DNA of 38,464 bases, taken from contig JAHDVP010000030.1 of the NCBI GenBank assembly GCA_023384575.1, positions 1 to 38,464 on the forward strand, in the 5' to 3' direction. Position numbers and translations under genes: made by a program. Shown in pieces: positions 23,956 through 32,811 of the stretch (positions are counted from its first letter, which is position 1; every line of letters begins with the position of its first letter). The DNA is from Acidobacteriota bacterium. GTDB taxonomy: Bacteria > Acidobacteriota > Vicinamibacteria > Vicinamibacterales > JAFNAJ01. Below the pieces are notes generated by a model that was not told the DNA's origin, ran no database searches, and saw only the letters and a program-made list of their open reading frames with translations.

Positions 23956-25551
23956 TCACTTCAGCTTGAGGCCAGCGAAGTTGAAGCGGACCGTGGTGCG
24001 CAGCTCCCACGGGTTCGTCTTGAACTGGTTGGTGCCGTTGATCAGGTACCCCGCCGCGTCGCCTGCCCACATGTACCCGCCGCGCAGCGTCCACACGACG
24101 TTCGGCATGAGCGTCCAGTCGATCATGAAGTCGAGCTCCTTGCCGAGGTCCTTCGACGACTCCGCGCCGAACTCGCCGGGCTCGATGACGCCGTTGCCGT
24201 TCACGTCGCGCCACGGGCGCAGCGCCTCGGTGGCGCGAATGAGGCTCGCCGCGGTGAAGACGCGCCACTGCCTGTTCACGGGAAGGTTGTAGTTGAGCTG
24301 CAGCAGCGTCGTGTTCTCGAACTCGCGGTACCCACGCGAGGCCGGCGAGCCGAGCCCTTGCGGCGTGATGCCCTCCTCGTCCGGCATGATCGAGTCTTCC
24401 CAGATCTCGGTCACGTAGAAATGGCCGTAGGTGCGGATCTTCGTGATGTTGCCCTTGCCCGACATCGGGTCGTTGTCGCCGGAACCAAGGCCGAGGATGC
24501 CGCCGACCTTGCCCTTGCCCGCCGGCACCTTCACGTCGGCGTAGAACGTGTAACCCGACAGGTCGCCGTCGTTGACGTCGAGCAACTGGTTCGGCCCGGA
24601 GTTGACGTTGGCGATCTTGTCCTTGCCGGTGAGCACGACGGCCTCGCCCCTGAAGTCGATGCCCTTGTGCGCCCCGTTCCACGCGAGGCCGAGCGCCGTC
24701 GCCTGGTTGATGTTCGGCGTGAAGCGCGGCTTGTTGTACTGCAGGTAGTTCGGGATGTAGCTCCTGTCGTCGGTGTGGCCGCGATCGCTGTAGAAGACCA
24801 GGTACGGCATCAGCGTGAAGCCGCCGGCCTTGTGCTGCACCTCGACGTAGAAGAGGTCGGCGTCACGCCCGTCGAGCCCCTCGAACCGGTCGTCGGTGAG
24901 GCCGTCGACGCCTTCCCACATCTTCGTCCAGCTCGCCGTCATCGAGGTCTTGCCGCCGGCAAACGCCTTCACGGCCTGCACGCCGTCGCCGTTCTGGTCC
25001 ACCACCAGCAGGTGGCCCACCTGGTTCTTCATGCGGCCGAGCCGGGCCATCCAGCCGCCGAACTGCGGCGGCGCGAGCTCGATGTAGGCCCAGTCGAGAT
25101 GCACGAGGAAGTGCGTGTCCTTGTTGTTGAACAGGTTCGAGAAGCCAGGCCGGAAGTTGTCGCGCTGCTCGTTGTCGAGCCCGAAGATCTTCTGCGCGAG
25201 GTCGATGCGCAGGATGCCGCGCACGCCGGTGCCGTAGCTGATGACCGGCTGGAGGCGGAAGAGCTGAATCATGTAGTCGTCGCGATCGCTCACCAGACCC
25301 GACGCCCGCTTGCCCAGGAAGAAGTTGTTCTGCGTGTAGCCGTCGAACTGGTAGAAGCCTCCGAGCGTGATCTCCATCGTCGGGGGAGGTGGCGGATCGG
25401 CCGGCTTCTCCTGATCGGCCCCGGCTTCGGCCGTGATGGCCGGAGGCGCTTCTTTCGGGGCCGTTCCGGCACCCGGCTCGGCCGCGATGACCGGGCCGGC
25501 GGCCCACGCGGCCCCGACGCCGAGCATCAGCAACGCACAACGGATGGACAT
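23956..25551 (-). CDS. Outer-membrane beta-barrel porin-like protein of the nap operon
   Basis: This 531-residue protein has a signal peptide (CALLMLGVGAAWAAGPVIAA), then an Ala/Pro/Glu-rich linker, then alternating amphipathic strands typical of a long beta barrel (MEITLGGFYQFDGYTQNNFFL to the final WELRTTVRFNFAGLKLK). ATG at 25551 has AGGAG eight bases upstream. It heads the nap operon, 7 bp before napM, and sits behind the sigma-54 promoter. It may admit nitrate or related anions, or form part of an electron conduit; substrate choice is inference. Its overall style recalls alginate-export/phosphate-selective porins. Confidence 0.75.
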   Translation of the reverse strand: MSIRCALLMLGVGAAWAAGPVIAAEPGAGTAPKEAPPAITAEAGADQEKPADPPPPPTMEITLGGFYQFDGYTQNNFFLGKRASGLVSDRDDYMIQLFRLQPVISYGTGVRGILRIDLAQKIFGLDNEQRDNFRPGFSNLFNNKDTHFLVHLDWAYIELAPPQFGGWMARLGRMKNQVGHLLVVDQNGDGVQAVKAFAGGKTSMTASWTKMWEGVDGLTDDRFEGLDGRDADLFYVEVQHKAGGFTLMPYLVFYSDRGHTDDRSYIPNYLQYNKPRFTPNINQATALGLAWNGAHKGIDFRGEAVVLTGKDKIANVNSGPNQLLDVNDGDLSGYTFYADVKVPAGKGKVGGILGLGSGDNDPMSGKGNITKIRTYGHFYVTEIWEDSIMPDEEGITPQGLGSPASRGYREFENTTLLQLNYNLPVNRQWRVFTAASLIRATEALRPWRDVNGNGVIEPGEFGAESSKDLGKELDFMIDWTLMPNVVWTLRGGYMWAGDAAGYLINGTNQFKTNPWELRTTVRFNFAGLKLK

Positions 25552-25624
25552 GATGAGTGCTCCTTGAACGAGTGGCGAGCCCCGGCCGACCGGCACACGG
25601 GCGTACGACATCCCCCTCTCGTGT

Positions 25625-25640
25625 TGCAGGTTGCAGGCCA
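25625..25640 (-). promoter_or_regulatory. Sigma-54 (-24/-12) promoter of the porin-nap operon
   Basis: On the minus strand TGGCCTGCAACCTGCA has the invariant GG-N10-GC spacing and a good -12 (CTGCA). It lies about 74 bp before the porin ATG. A 16-bp inverted repeat sits 73 bp upstream, and a sigma-54 activator gene is adjacent. Confidence 0.7.
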
Positions 25641-25703
25641 GCCGCGACCCGGCGGGTTTCGGCCGAATTCTCCACGAGGGCGGAAGGGCGGCGCGGCGGA
25701 CGA

Positions 25704-25729
25704 TGCCGCACTGCGGCAACCGATTGCCG
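25704..25729 (-). promoter_or_regulatory. Upstream activator site of the nap operon
   Basis: Two overlapping palindromes are present: TGCCGCACTGCGGCA (25704-25718, perfect 7+1+7) and, on the minus strand, CGGCAATCGGTTGCCG (25714-25729, perfect 6+4+6). The latter matches 15 of 16 bases of the site at 28470-28485 in front of nrfHA, at the same distance from its promoter. It is a probable binding site for the adjacent sigma-54 response regulator. Confidence 0.7.
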
Positions 25730-25863
25730 GCCACGGGTGTATTCGGTGGCCGGCCGGGGGTGGAGCGGAGAGGACCGTCGCCGGCGGCCTCCGTGCCGGA
25801 GCCCGCCGCCAGGCGGGTGGCCCGACAGGAGGGGCTCGACCGGGATCGCCGTGGGCCGGCGGC

Positions 25864-27237
25864 TCAGGCGTTGGCGTCGTCGGGCGGGGCGGCCCCCGGC
25901 GCCAGCCCGTACTTGTGCAGCAGGTTGTAGAGCTGGCGCGGCGAGATGCCAGTGCGTCGGGCGGTCTCCCCGAGGCGCCCGCGGCAGGCCTCGAGGGCCG
26001 CACGCAGGTAGTCGCGTTCGAAGGCTTCGATGACCTGCCGCTTCTCTTCGTGAAACGGCGTAATCAGGTCGGGCGTCACGGCGCCCTGCGGTGTCCGCAG
26101 CACGCCGTCGCGGTTGAGCACGACGAGCCGCTCGAGCGTGTGCTGCAACTCGCGAACGTTGCCGGGCCACGCCTGGTGCGACAGCCAGTCGACGACGCGG
26201 CCGTCGACGTCGCGGATCACCTTGCCGTGCCGCTCGGCCAGGCGTGGGAGCATGTGGGCGACGAGCTGCGGGATGTCCTCGCGCCGGTCCCTGAGCGGTG
26301 GGAGCTCGATCGGCACGACGTTGAGGCGGTAGTACAGATCCTCGCGAAATCGCCCCTGCTCGACGTCCTCGCGCAGCCTCCGGTTGGTCGCGGCCACGAG
26401 GCGAACGTCGACCGGCTGCGCCACGTCGGCCCCGAGCGGCGTCACCTCGCCGGCTTCGAGCGCGCGCAGCAGCTTGGGCTGGAGCACGAGCGGCAGGTCG
26501 CCGATCTCGTCGAGGAAGAGCGTGCCGCCGCTCGCCGACAGGAACCGGCCGTCGCGCTGGCGCACGGCCCCGGTGAAGGCGCCCTTGACGTGGCCGAACA
26601 GCTCCGCCTCGAGCAGTGTCTCGGGGAACGCGGCGGCGTTCACGGCGACAAAGCGCGCCCGCGCCCGCCTCGAGGCGGCGTGGATCGCCCGCGCGACGAG
26701 CTCCTTGCCGGTGCCCGTTTCACCCAGAATCAGCACGACGGCGCTGGTCGGCGCGACGTCGGCGATCGTCTCGCGCACCGCGCGCATCGCATCCGACTCG
26801 CCAATCAGCTCCTCGCCGCACCCGCCGATCCGGGCCTGGCGCAGGTCGCGGCGCAGGCGCCGCAGCTCGGTCGCCCGCCGCACGACGAGGCCAACTTCGT
26901 CGAAGTTGAGCGGCTTCGGGAGGTAGGCGAACGCGCCAAGCCGCATCGCCTCGACGGCGAGCCGCTCGTCGCCGTGCGCGGTCACGGTCACAACCGGCAG
27001 GTCGGGCAGGCGCCGCTGCAGCAGGCGCAGGACGTCGAGCCCGTTCATGCCCGGCAGCTGGTGGTCGAGGATGACCGCGTCGGGGTCGATCTCCCCGCTC
27101 GACAGCCGCTCGAGCGCCGCCGCGCCGTCGCCGACGCTCTCAACGCGAAAGCCCTCCTCCTCGAGCGCGAGCGTCAGCACGCGCACGGCCGGCGGCTCGT
27201 CTTCGACGACGAACACGAGAGGACGAGCGGGGCTCAT
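25864..27237 (-). CDS. Sigma-54-dependent response regulator (NtrC family)
   Basis: This 457-residue protein has three parts. The receiver domain carries the phospho-acceptor Asp in [13 protein letters not shown] and Lys in YLPKPLN. The AAA+ domain has Walker A GETGTGKE, the sigma-54 contact loop GAFTGA, Walker [11 protein letters not shown] and the arginine-finger region [13 protein letters not shown] Fis-type C-terminal HTH follows ([25 protein letters not shown]). ATG at 27237 overlaps the kinase stop as ATGA. It lies between nap and nrf and both have matching upstream sites, so it probably activates both operons. Confidence 0.93.
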   Translation of the reverse strand: MSPARPLVFVVEDEPPAVRVLTLALEEEGFRVESVGDGAAALERLSSGEIDPDAVILDHQLPGMNGLDVLRLLQRRLPDLPVVTVTAHGDERLAVEAMRLGAFAYLPKPLNFDEVGLVVRRATELRRLRRDLRQARIGGCGEELIGESDAMRAVRETIADVAPTSAVVLILGETGTGKELVARAIHAASRRARARFVAVNAAAFPETLLEAELFGHVKGAFTGAVRQRDGRFLSASGGTLFLDEIGDLPLVLQPKLLRALEAGEVTPLGADVAQPVDVRLVAATNRRLREDVEQGRFREDLYYRLNVVPIELPPLRDRREDIPQLVAHMLPRLAERHGKVIRDVDGRVVDWLSHQAWPGNVRELQHTLERLVVLNRDGVLRTPQGAVTPDLITPFHEEKRQVIEAFERDYLRAALEACRGRLGETARRTGISPRQLYNLLHKYGLAPGAAPPDDANA

Positions 27238-28427
27238 TGGCACATCAGGCGGGCCGTGACGCGACTGCCGCCTTCGGGCCGGTTCGTGACCTCGAGGTCG
27301 CCGCCGTGCAGCCGGCACACCTCGCGCATGATGACGAGGCCGAGCCCCGTGCCGTCCGGGCGTGTCGTCACGAACGGCTCGAACAGGTGGTCGAGCACCT
27401 CCTCGGCGAAGCCCGGCCCGTTGTCGGCCACCTCCAGGGTGAGCGACTCGCCGTCGCCGCGCGTCTCGAGCCGCACCACGACGTCGATCGCCCCGCCTGG
27501 GCCCGCGGCGCGGGCGGCGTTGTCGAGGGCGTTGGTCAGGAACCGCCCGAGCAGCACGCCGTCGAGGCGCAAGCGGGGCAGGTCGGGCGGCGACTCGAGC
27601 GACACGACGCAGTCGTGCTGCAGGCGGATGTCGCGCAGGGAGGCCGCGACCACGTCCTTCACGTCACATGGTTCGCGCTTCACCTCGAGCGGCCGGGTCA
27701 CTTCGCGCAGATGGTCGATGAGCTGCGACAGGCGTCCGACCTGCGCGTCGATGATCGACACCATCTCGGTCGCGGCCGCGTCGGGTCGCGCGCTCCGGCG
27801 CAGGTAGTGCAGGGCGCCGTTGACGACGTTGAGCGAGTTCTTGACCTCGTGGGCGAGCCGGCCCGCCATGCGCCCGAGCCCCGCGAGCCGCTCCTGGTGC
27901 AGCACCTGGCGCTGCAGCTCCTTCTGTCGTCGGATGTCGACCGCCACCCAGCTCGCCCCCCGGAACCGGCCGTCGTGCCCGGAGATCCTCGAGTAGTGCA
28001 CCTCCCAGCGGTGCTTCCGCTCGACCACCAGCGGGTGATCGCGATCGGGCGGGTTGTCGCGCAGCCGCGCGAACACCTCGTCGACGGCCTCGTGCGTGCG
28101 CGCGGGATGGCAATCGTTCAACGGACGCCCAAGCCGGTCGCCCACCTCCCGAATCTCGTCGCCGAGCGGGTTGGTGAGGACGATGTTCGTCGCCTCGTCG
28201 ATGACGACGAGGCCGACGGGCAGGCTGCGCAGGACGTCCTCGAGAAACTCCACGCGCGCCGCGAGCGCCGAGGCGCTCGGGCGCGGGTCGGCCTCGCGTG
28301 GTTCTCCACGGCGTGGGGACTCGGTCGTCGTGGACCGGGAGACCGGGGGAGAGGACTCGTGGGACATCGACGGGGCTCGGTCGTTCAGGAAAGCAAAGGC
28401 TGCGCCAGCCGGTCCGGGCAGCTTCAT
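27234..28427 (-). CDS. PAS-containing histidine kinase, partner of the sigma-54 regulator
   Basis: This 397-residue kinase carries a PAS domain at about residues 60-170 ([20 protein letters not shown]), a dimerisation/phosphoacceptor helix with His in [16 protein letters not shown], and an ATP-binding domain with N ([10 protein letters not shown]), G1 (VADNGPGF) and G2 ([12 protein letters not shown]) boxes. No membrane segment or signal is visible, so it senses a cytoplasmic cue, possibly redox, nitrate or nitrite. ATG at 28427 or 28367 is possible; neither has a strong ribosome site. It is translationally coupled to the regulator gene. Confidence 0.9.
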   Translation of the reverse strand: MKLPGPAGAAFAFLNDRAPSMSHESSPPVSRSTTTESPRRGEPREADPRPSASALAARVEFLEDVLRSLPVGLVVIDEATNIVLTNPLGDEIREVGDRLGRPLNDCHPARTHEAVDEVFARLRDNPPDRDHPLVVERKHRWEVHYSRISGHDGRFRGASWVAVDIRRQKELQRQVLHQERLAGLGRMAGRLAHEVKNSLNVVNGALHYLRRSARPDAAATEMVSIIDAQVGRLSQLIDHLREVTRPLEVKREPCDVKDVVAASLRDIRLQHDCVVSLESPPDLPRLRLDGVLLGRFLTNALDNAARAAGPGGAIDVVVRLETRGDGESLTLEVADNGPGFAEEVLDHLFEPFVTTRPDGTGLGLVIMREVCRLHGGDLEVTNRPEGGSRVTARLMCQ

Positions 28428-28469
28428 TGTCGGTTCGTTCGGCTTCAGGCTGCAACCGCAGCGGAGATT

Positions 28470-28485
28470 CGGCACTCGGTTGCCG
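28470..28485 (+). promoter_or_regulatory. Upstream activator site of the nrfHA operon
   Basis: CGGCACTCGGTTGCCG is an inverted repeat (CGGCA/TGCCG) that differs by one base from the site upstream of the porin-nap promoter. It lies 74 bp before the -24/-12 element. A nearby dyad, GCTGC-AACC-GCAGC (28449-28462), may add a second half-site pair. It also lies upstream of the divergent kinase gene, so autoregulation is possible. Confidence 0.7.
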
Positions 28486-28559
28486 ACATCGAGGCGGCGG
28501 CGCCGGGCCACCGGCCGCCTCAACCGTTGAAAATCGCGGCCAGGCGCGACTGGCGCAAA

Positions 28560-28575
28560 TGGAACGGGTCGTGCT
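28560..28575 (+). promoter_or_regulatory. Sigma-54 (-24/-12) promoter of nrfHA
   Basis: TGGAACGGGTCGTGCT has GG-N10-GC and matches the consensus TGG-ACG at -24 and TGC(T) at -12. Transcription would begin near 28586, leaving a leader of about 58 bases before the nrfH ATG. Confidence 0.7.
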
Positions 28576-28644
28576 AAACAAACGGGCGGGTGCCCGGGCG
28601 TCTCAGCCTCGTCCTTGCCTCGCACCCGCGCGCCAGAGGACACC

Positions 28645-29115
28645 ATGACCAGTCTGCCCGCCATCGTCGTCGGTGCGACCCTCGGCCTGGCCGTCGGGGT
28701 CGGCGGCTACACGTTCATCTACGCGAAGGGGGCCTCGTACCTCACCGACGACCCGGCCGCCTGCGCCAACTGTCACGTGATGACCGAGCAGTACGACGGC
28801 TGGCTGCAGTCGAGCCATCGCGCCGCCGCCGTGTGCAACGACTGCCACACGCCTCACAGTCTGATCCCGAAGTACTACGTGAAAGCAAAGAACGGCTTCT
28901 GGCACTCGTTCTACTTCACCTTCGGCGGGTATCCCGATCCCATCCAGATCACGAGTGCGAACAGGCAGGTGACCGAGCAGACCTGCCGCTCGTGCCACGC
29001 CGACATCGTTGACGCGATCGATGGTCCTGCCGGCGTGCCCGGCGTGATGCGCCACGCCGTGGCCACCCAGACGCCGTGTCTGAGCTGCCATCGATCCGTC
29101 GGTCACCTTCATTGA
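28645..29115 (+). CDS. nrfH: NrfH tetraheme quinol dehydrogenase
   Basis: This 156-residue NapC/NirT-family cytochrome has one N-terminal membrane anchor (PAIVVGATLGLAVGVGGYTF) and four haem motifs: CANCHVM (the CxxCHxM that lends Met to haem 1), CNDCH, CRSCH and CLSCH. It oxidises menaquinol and feeds NrfA at the outer face of the inner membrane. ATG at 28645 follows GAGGACACC. It is the first gene after the sigma-54 promoter. As no napC is present, it might also serve NapA through NapM. Confidence 0.93.
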   Translation: MTSLPAIVVGATLGLAVGVGGYTFIYAKGASYLTDDPAACANCHVMTEQYDGWLQSSHRAAAVCNDCHTPHSLIPKYYVKAKNGFWHSFYFTFGGYPDPIQITSANRQVTEQTCRSCHADIVDAIDGPAGVPGVMRHAVATQTPCLSCHRSVGHLH

Positions 29116-29154
29116 GCCCATTGCACGCCTCATCCCGCCTGGGAGTCGCCCGAC

Positions 29155-30609
29155 ATGACTGACAGCTCTCGTTCGACATCTTCCGGTGGCAGCCGCATGC
29201 GGCTCGTGGTCGTCTCGGCGACCGTCGCCGCTGTCGCCGCCGTCGCGCTCACCGCTCTGCTCGTCAACATCTTCGAGCGCAAGCAGGAGGCCCGCAATCC
29301 GTTCTTCCGCGTCGTCGAGCTCGACGACATGACCGAGGACCCGGAGGTCTGGGGCAAGAATTTCCCCATGCAGTACGACCTCTACCTGCGCACGGTCGAT
29401 CAGGTCCGCACGCGTTTCGGCGGCAGCGAGGCGATGCCCCGCACGCCGACCGACGCCGACCCGCGCTCGGTCGTCGCGCAGTCGCGCCTCGAGGAAGACC
29501 CGCGCCTCGTCACGATGTGGGCCGGGTATGCCTTCTCGGTGGACTTCCGTGAGGAACGTGGCCACGCCTACATGCTCGAGGACCAGACGTTCACCGAGCG
29601 TCAGCAGTTCGTCCAGCAGCCTGGCACGTGCATGAACTGCCATGCCTCGACCTATGTCCCCATGATGAGGGCCGGCGGCGGCGACCTCGTGAAGGGCTTC
29701 GAGATCATCAACGCGATGCCCTACCAGGAGGCCCGCAAGCTCGTCGAGCACCCGGTGACCTGCATCGACTGCCACGACTCGCAGACGATGGCGCTCAGGA
29801 TCACGCGCCCGGCCTTCATGGAGGGGATGAAGGCGTACAAGGCGTCGCAGGGTATTGCCGACTACGACGTCAACCGCGACGCGACGCGGCAGGAGATGCG
29901 CGCGTACGTGTGCGGCCAGTGCCACGTCGAGTACTACTTCAAGGGCCCGGAGAAGCGGCTCGTCTACCCATGGGCGAAGGGTCTCACCGCCGACGACGCG
30001 CTCGCCTACTACGACGAGGTGGGCTTCAGTGACTGGAAGCACAAGGAGACCGGCGCGGGCGTGCTCAAGGCGCAGCACCCCGAGTTCGAGATGTGGAGCC
30101 AGGGCATTCACGCGCGGTCGGGCGTCACGTGCGCCGACTGCCACATGCCCTACACGCGCGTCGGGGGGCTCAAGATCAGCGATCACCACGTGCGCAGCCC
30201 GCTGCTCAACATCAACCGCGCGTGTCAGACGTGCCACCGCTGGGAGCAGGACGAGCTGAAGGCGCGTGCCGAGCAGATCCAGGAGCGCACCTACTACATG
30301 CGCAACATGGCCATCGACGCCGTCGTCGCGCTCATCGAGGACATCAAGGCGGCGGTGGCCCGGGGCGTCAGCGAGAAAAAGCTGAACGCCGCGCGCGACT
30401 TCCAGCGCAAGGCGCAGTTCTTCGCCGATTTCGTCGAAGCCGAGAACTCGATGGGCTTCCACGCGCCGGGCGAGGCGGCACGCATCCTCGCCGACTCGAT
30501 CAACTTCTCGCGACAGGGCCAGCTCGCGCTGCGCGACGGCCCACCGACGACCACGACGACCGCGTCGGCGGCGACGCCCCCGACCGCAACGGCCGGCGGA
30601 TCGCGGTAG
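29155..30609 (+). CDS. nrfA: Ammonia-forming cytochrome c nitrite reductase NrfA
   Basis: This 484-residue pentahaem enzyme reduces nitrite to ammonium. A hydrophobic N-terminal segment (LVVVSATVAAVAAVALTALLV) acts as signal or anchor. Haem motifs are CMNCH (159-163), CIDCH (203-207), CGQCH (253-257), CADCH (326-330) and CQTCH (357-361). Catalytic-site motifs CHVEYYF and KAQHPE (Lys, Gln and His) are present, consistent with a calcium-type site. The first haem, the active site, is normally CxxCK; here it is CxxCH. A Thr/Ala-rich tail ends the protein. It lies 39 bp after nrfH in the same operon. Confidence 0.94.
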   Translation: MTDSSRSTSSGGSRMRLVVVSATVAAVAAVALTALLVNIFERKQEARNPFFRVVELDDMTEDPEVWGKNFPMQYDLYLRTVDQVRTRFGGSEAMPRTPTDADPRSVVAQSRLEEDPRLVTMWAGYAFSVDFREERGHAYMLEDQTFTERQQFVQQPGTCMNCHASTYVPMMRAGGGDLVKGFEIINAMPYQEARKLVEHPVTCIDCHDSQTMALRITRPAFMEGMKAYKASQGIADYDVNRDATRQEMRAYVCGQCHVEYYFKGPEKRLVYPWAKGLTADDALAYYDEVGFSDWKHKETGAGVLKAQHPEFEMWSQGIHARSGVTCADCHMPYTRVGGLKISDHHVRSPLLNINRACQTCHRWEQDELKARAEQIQERTYYMRNMAIDAVVALIEDIKAAVARGVSEKKLNAARDFQRKAQFFADFVEAENSMGFHAPGEAARILADSINFSRQGQLALRDGPPTTTTTASAATPPTATAGGSR

Positions 30610-30647
30610 TCCCTCTCGAGGGTTGCCGCCGTCGCGCGCACCGCGTC

Positions 30648-30705
30648 GTAGCGGCAGGGGCCTTGGCCCCTGCCGTCCCCGCCGGGGCTGAAGCCCCGCC
30701 GCTAC
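30648..30705. repeat. REP/BIME-like double hairpin, bidirectional terminator candidate
   Basis: Outer inverted ends GTAGCGG (30648-30654) and CCGCTAC (30699-30705) enclose two perfect hairpins: an 11-bp-arm palindrome at 30653-30674, centred on GGCCTTGGCC, and CGGGGCTGAAGCCCCG at 30683-30698. The second core also occurs near 14991-15049. It lies between convergent nrfA and the M48 gene, whose TAG stop is made by the repeat's end. Confidence 0.7.
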
Positions 30706-31532
30706 TTCTTCATCGGCTGGGCCGGCGGCAGTTGCCGGAGCCGGCGCTGCACGTCGGTGAACGCCCGGCTCGTACGGCGGCCGGTGCCCATCGACCGCGC
30801 ATCGGCCTGCAGCTGTTCGACGCGCCCCTCGGGCGAGGGATGCGACGAGAAGAACGTCTCGACCGCGCTCGGACGCCGTCGTTGTTCCTGCTGCAGGAGT
30901 TGCAGGAACTCGACCATGCCGCGAGGATCCCATCCCGCGCGGTACGCGATCTCCATGCCCACGCGGTCGGCTTCTCGTTCGTCGTCGCGGCTGAACTTGA
31001 GGAAGACGCCGTTGGCGAGCAGGCCCGCGCCAATCCGCGCCGTGCGTGCCCCGCCCTCGTTGCCGAGCAGCGCACCGAGCAGACCGAGCAGGCCGTTGGC
31101 CACCATCGACTTCGAAAGCTGCTCCGCGGCGTGTCGCTGCGCGATGTGCGCGATTTCGTGACCCAGAACGGCGGCAACCTGCGCCTCGTTGGTCGCAGCC
31201 TGCAGCACACCCCGGTGAATCCACACCGGCCCGCCCGGCAACGCGAACGCGTTGAGCTCGGCGTAGTCGGCGACGGTGAACGTGTAGGGGTACTCCGGGC
31301 CCGGCGCGTGCGCGGCGAGCTGACGTCCGATCTGCTGCACGTAGGCGACGACCTGCCGATCCCGAAGCTCCGGGACCTGTTGTCTCACCTGCCGGTCGGT
31401 CTCCCGGCCGATCTCGATCTCGTCGCGTACCGAGATCAGGCTGAACTGGGCGAGCGCCGTCGCGGCGGTCACGAGCACGGCCACGACGAACACGAGCGCG
31501 ACGCGACCCGGACGCGCGCGTCTTGACACCAT
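30702..31532 (-). CDS. M48-family metalloprotease, exported
   Basis: This 276-residue zinc protease has an N-terminal hydrophobic signal or anchor (RVALVFVVAVLVTAATALAQ). It carries the zinc-binding HEIAH in AAVLGHEIAHIAQRHAAEQL and the third-ligand Glu region FSRDDEREADRVGMEIAYRAG, as in the BepA/LoiP quality-control proteases. ATG at 31532 has GAGGGGG upstream and avoids overlap with the preceding gene; ATG at 31574 is the alternative. It likely acts on envelope proteins. The last codons lie in a REP-like repeat. Confidence 0.88.
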   Translation of the reverse strand: MVSRRARPGRVALVFVVAVLVTAATALAQFSLISVRDEIEIGRETDRQVRQQVPELRDRQVVAYVQQIGRQLAAHAPGPEYPYTFTVADYAELNAFALPGGPVWIHRGVLQAATNEAQVAAVLGHEIAHIAQRHAAEQLSKSMVANGLLGLLGALLGNEGGARTARIGAGLLANGVFLKFSRDDEREADRVGMEIAYRAGWDPRGMVEFLQLLQQEQRRRPSAVETFFSSHPSPEGRVEQLQADARSMGTGRRTSRAFTDVQRRLRQLPPAQPMKK

Positions 31533-31536
31533 GAGA

Positions 31537-32460
31537 TCACCCCCTCGGCGGTGCCACCGGCCCGTCGAGGCCACGGTGACGCCTGAGCCGCGCGTACGCC
31601 GCCGTGTACTCCACGCCGTACAGGAGGATCACCGCGGAGACGTAGACCCACAACAGGAACACGACGACGGCCGCGATCGAGCCGTGCAGGCTGAACCGGG
31701 AGAGGTCGCGCACCCACCACGAGAAGCCCCACAGCGCCGCCCGCCAGAGCAGGCCCGTGAGCAGGGCCCCAATCCACACGTCGCGGAACCGGACCTTCAC
31801 GTTCGGGACGAAGTAGAAGACGAGCCCGACCACGACGACGAACAACGCCGTCGATGCCCACCGCAAGGTCAGGCTCCCGAGTACCTCGAGCGCCGGGGTC
31901 CTGGCCATCACCTCGGCGAACCAGGACGAGCGCACCACGCCGCTCGCGCTCACGAGCAGCAGCGCGAGCAGCATGAGGACGCCGGCGGCGACGAGCATGA
32001 CGAACGACACCAGCTTGTGCTTGAAGAAGGTGTGCTGCTTCTCCACGCCCCACGCGTAGTTGATCGCCGTCGTGACGGCGCCGAAGACGCCCAGCGCCGA
32101 CCACGAGATCAGCAGGAACCCCGCGAGGCCGAGGGGCACGCGCGAGCGACGGAACGCGTCGAGCTGCTCGGTGACGAAGTCGAACTGCGTGGGGAAGTAC
32201 CTGAGCACGAAGTCGAGGACCGCCGCTCGCTCGGCCTCCGACGCCGTGGCCGCGCCGAGCACCGACAGGACGAGCAGGAAGAAGGGAAAGAGCGAGAGCA
32301 GCGCGTAGTAGGCGATCGACGACGCGAACGTGAGGTCGTTGCTGTTGGCGAACCGCACGGCGCCATGCCACGCGGCGAGCCCCGCGTGCGTGGCGATCTG
32401 CAGGGCGCGCCGGGCCACCCGTTCCCCGCGCGAGACACGCCGGAACCGGCGTCCGCTCAC
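31537..32460 (-). CDS. YihY/BrkB-family inner membrane protein
   Basis: This 307-residue protein of the virulence-factor BrkB/YihY family has about six membrane helices. Family features include the start of the core SSIAYYALLSLFPFFLLVLSV, FLLISWSALGVFGAVTTAINYAWGVE and the C-terminal FLLWVYVSAVILLYGVEYTAAYARL. Its function is debated (transport or envelope role). GTG at 32460 overlaps the upstream stop as GTGA, so a longer reading frame is rejected. It ends 4 bp before the M48 gene and is probably co-transcribed with it. Confidence 0.9.
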   Translation of the reverse strand: MSGRRFRRVSRGERVARRALQIATHAGLAAWHGAVRFANSNDLTFASSIAYYALLSLFPFFLLVLSVLGAATASEAERAAVLDFVLRYFPTQFDFVTEQLDAFRRSRVPLGLAGFLLISWSALGVFGAVTTAINYAWGVEKQHTFFKHKLVSFVMLVAAGVLMLLALLLVSASGVVRSSWFAEVMARTPALEVLGSLTLRWASTALFVVVVGLVFYFVPNVKVRFRDVWIGALLTGLLWRAALWGFSWWVRDLSRFSLHGSIAAVVVFLLWVYVSAVILLYGVEYTAAYARLRRHRGLDGPVAPPRG

Positions 32461-32669
32461 GTCCCGCCCTCGGTCCCCGGTTCGTGCGCCGACTGGCGCC
32501 ACGCCTGGCGCACCTCCGACGCGACCCATGCGGGCAGCCACGTGGTCGCGGCGACCCGGACCAGTTGCCACGCGACCCGTCGCGCCGGCCGATAGCGCAC
32601 GAACGCGTACGCGCCAGCGAGACACGCCACCGCCGCGACGAGCGTTTGGGCCCTGCGGGCATCGGCCAT
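32457..32669 (-). CDS. Small single-pass membrane protein
   Basis: This 70-residue protein has one hydrophobic segment (AQTLVAAVACLAGAYAFV) after a short basic start, then an amphipathic helix (ARRVAWQLVRVAATTWLPAWVASEVRQAW). ATG at 32669 is preceded by AGGAAAGGACGG. Its stop overlaps the BrkB GTG start, indicating coupling. No family is recognised. Confidence 0.6.
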   Translation of the reverse strand: MADARRAQTLVAAVACLAGAYAFVRYRPARRVAWQLVRVAATTWLPAWVASEVRQAWRQSAHEPGTEGGT

Positions 32670-32811
32670 GCACTGCCGTCCTTTCCTGGAAACAATCGCT
32701 CCGTGTCTCGTGTCGTCGACCGTCACGTTCGCGCTTCGAGCCTCGCACGTCCGTCACGCCCCCCGGAACGACACGGGCCCCGTGTCAACCCGCGCGAATC
32801 CAGGGCCGGTA

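Noticed and set aside
23785-27807. Very long plus-strand open frame (about 1340 codons) opposite porin, napM and the regulator
   Set aside because: Antisense shadow of several well-supported minus-strand genes in GC-rich DNA; its protein is Arg/Ala/His-rich without domains.
28603-31224. 873-codon minus-strand frame opposite nrfH and nrfA
   Set aside because: The plus strand encodes multihaem cytochromes with all motifs; the antisense frame has none.
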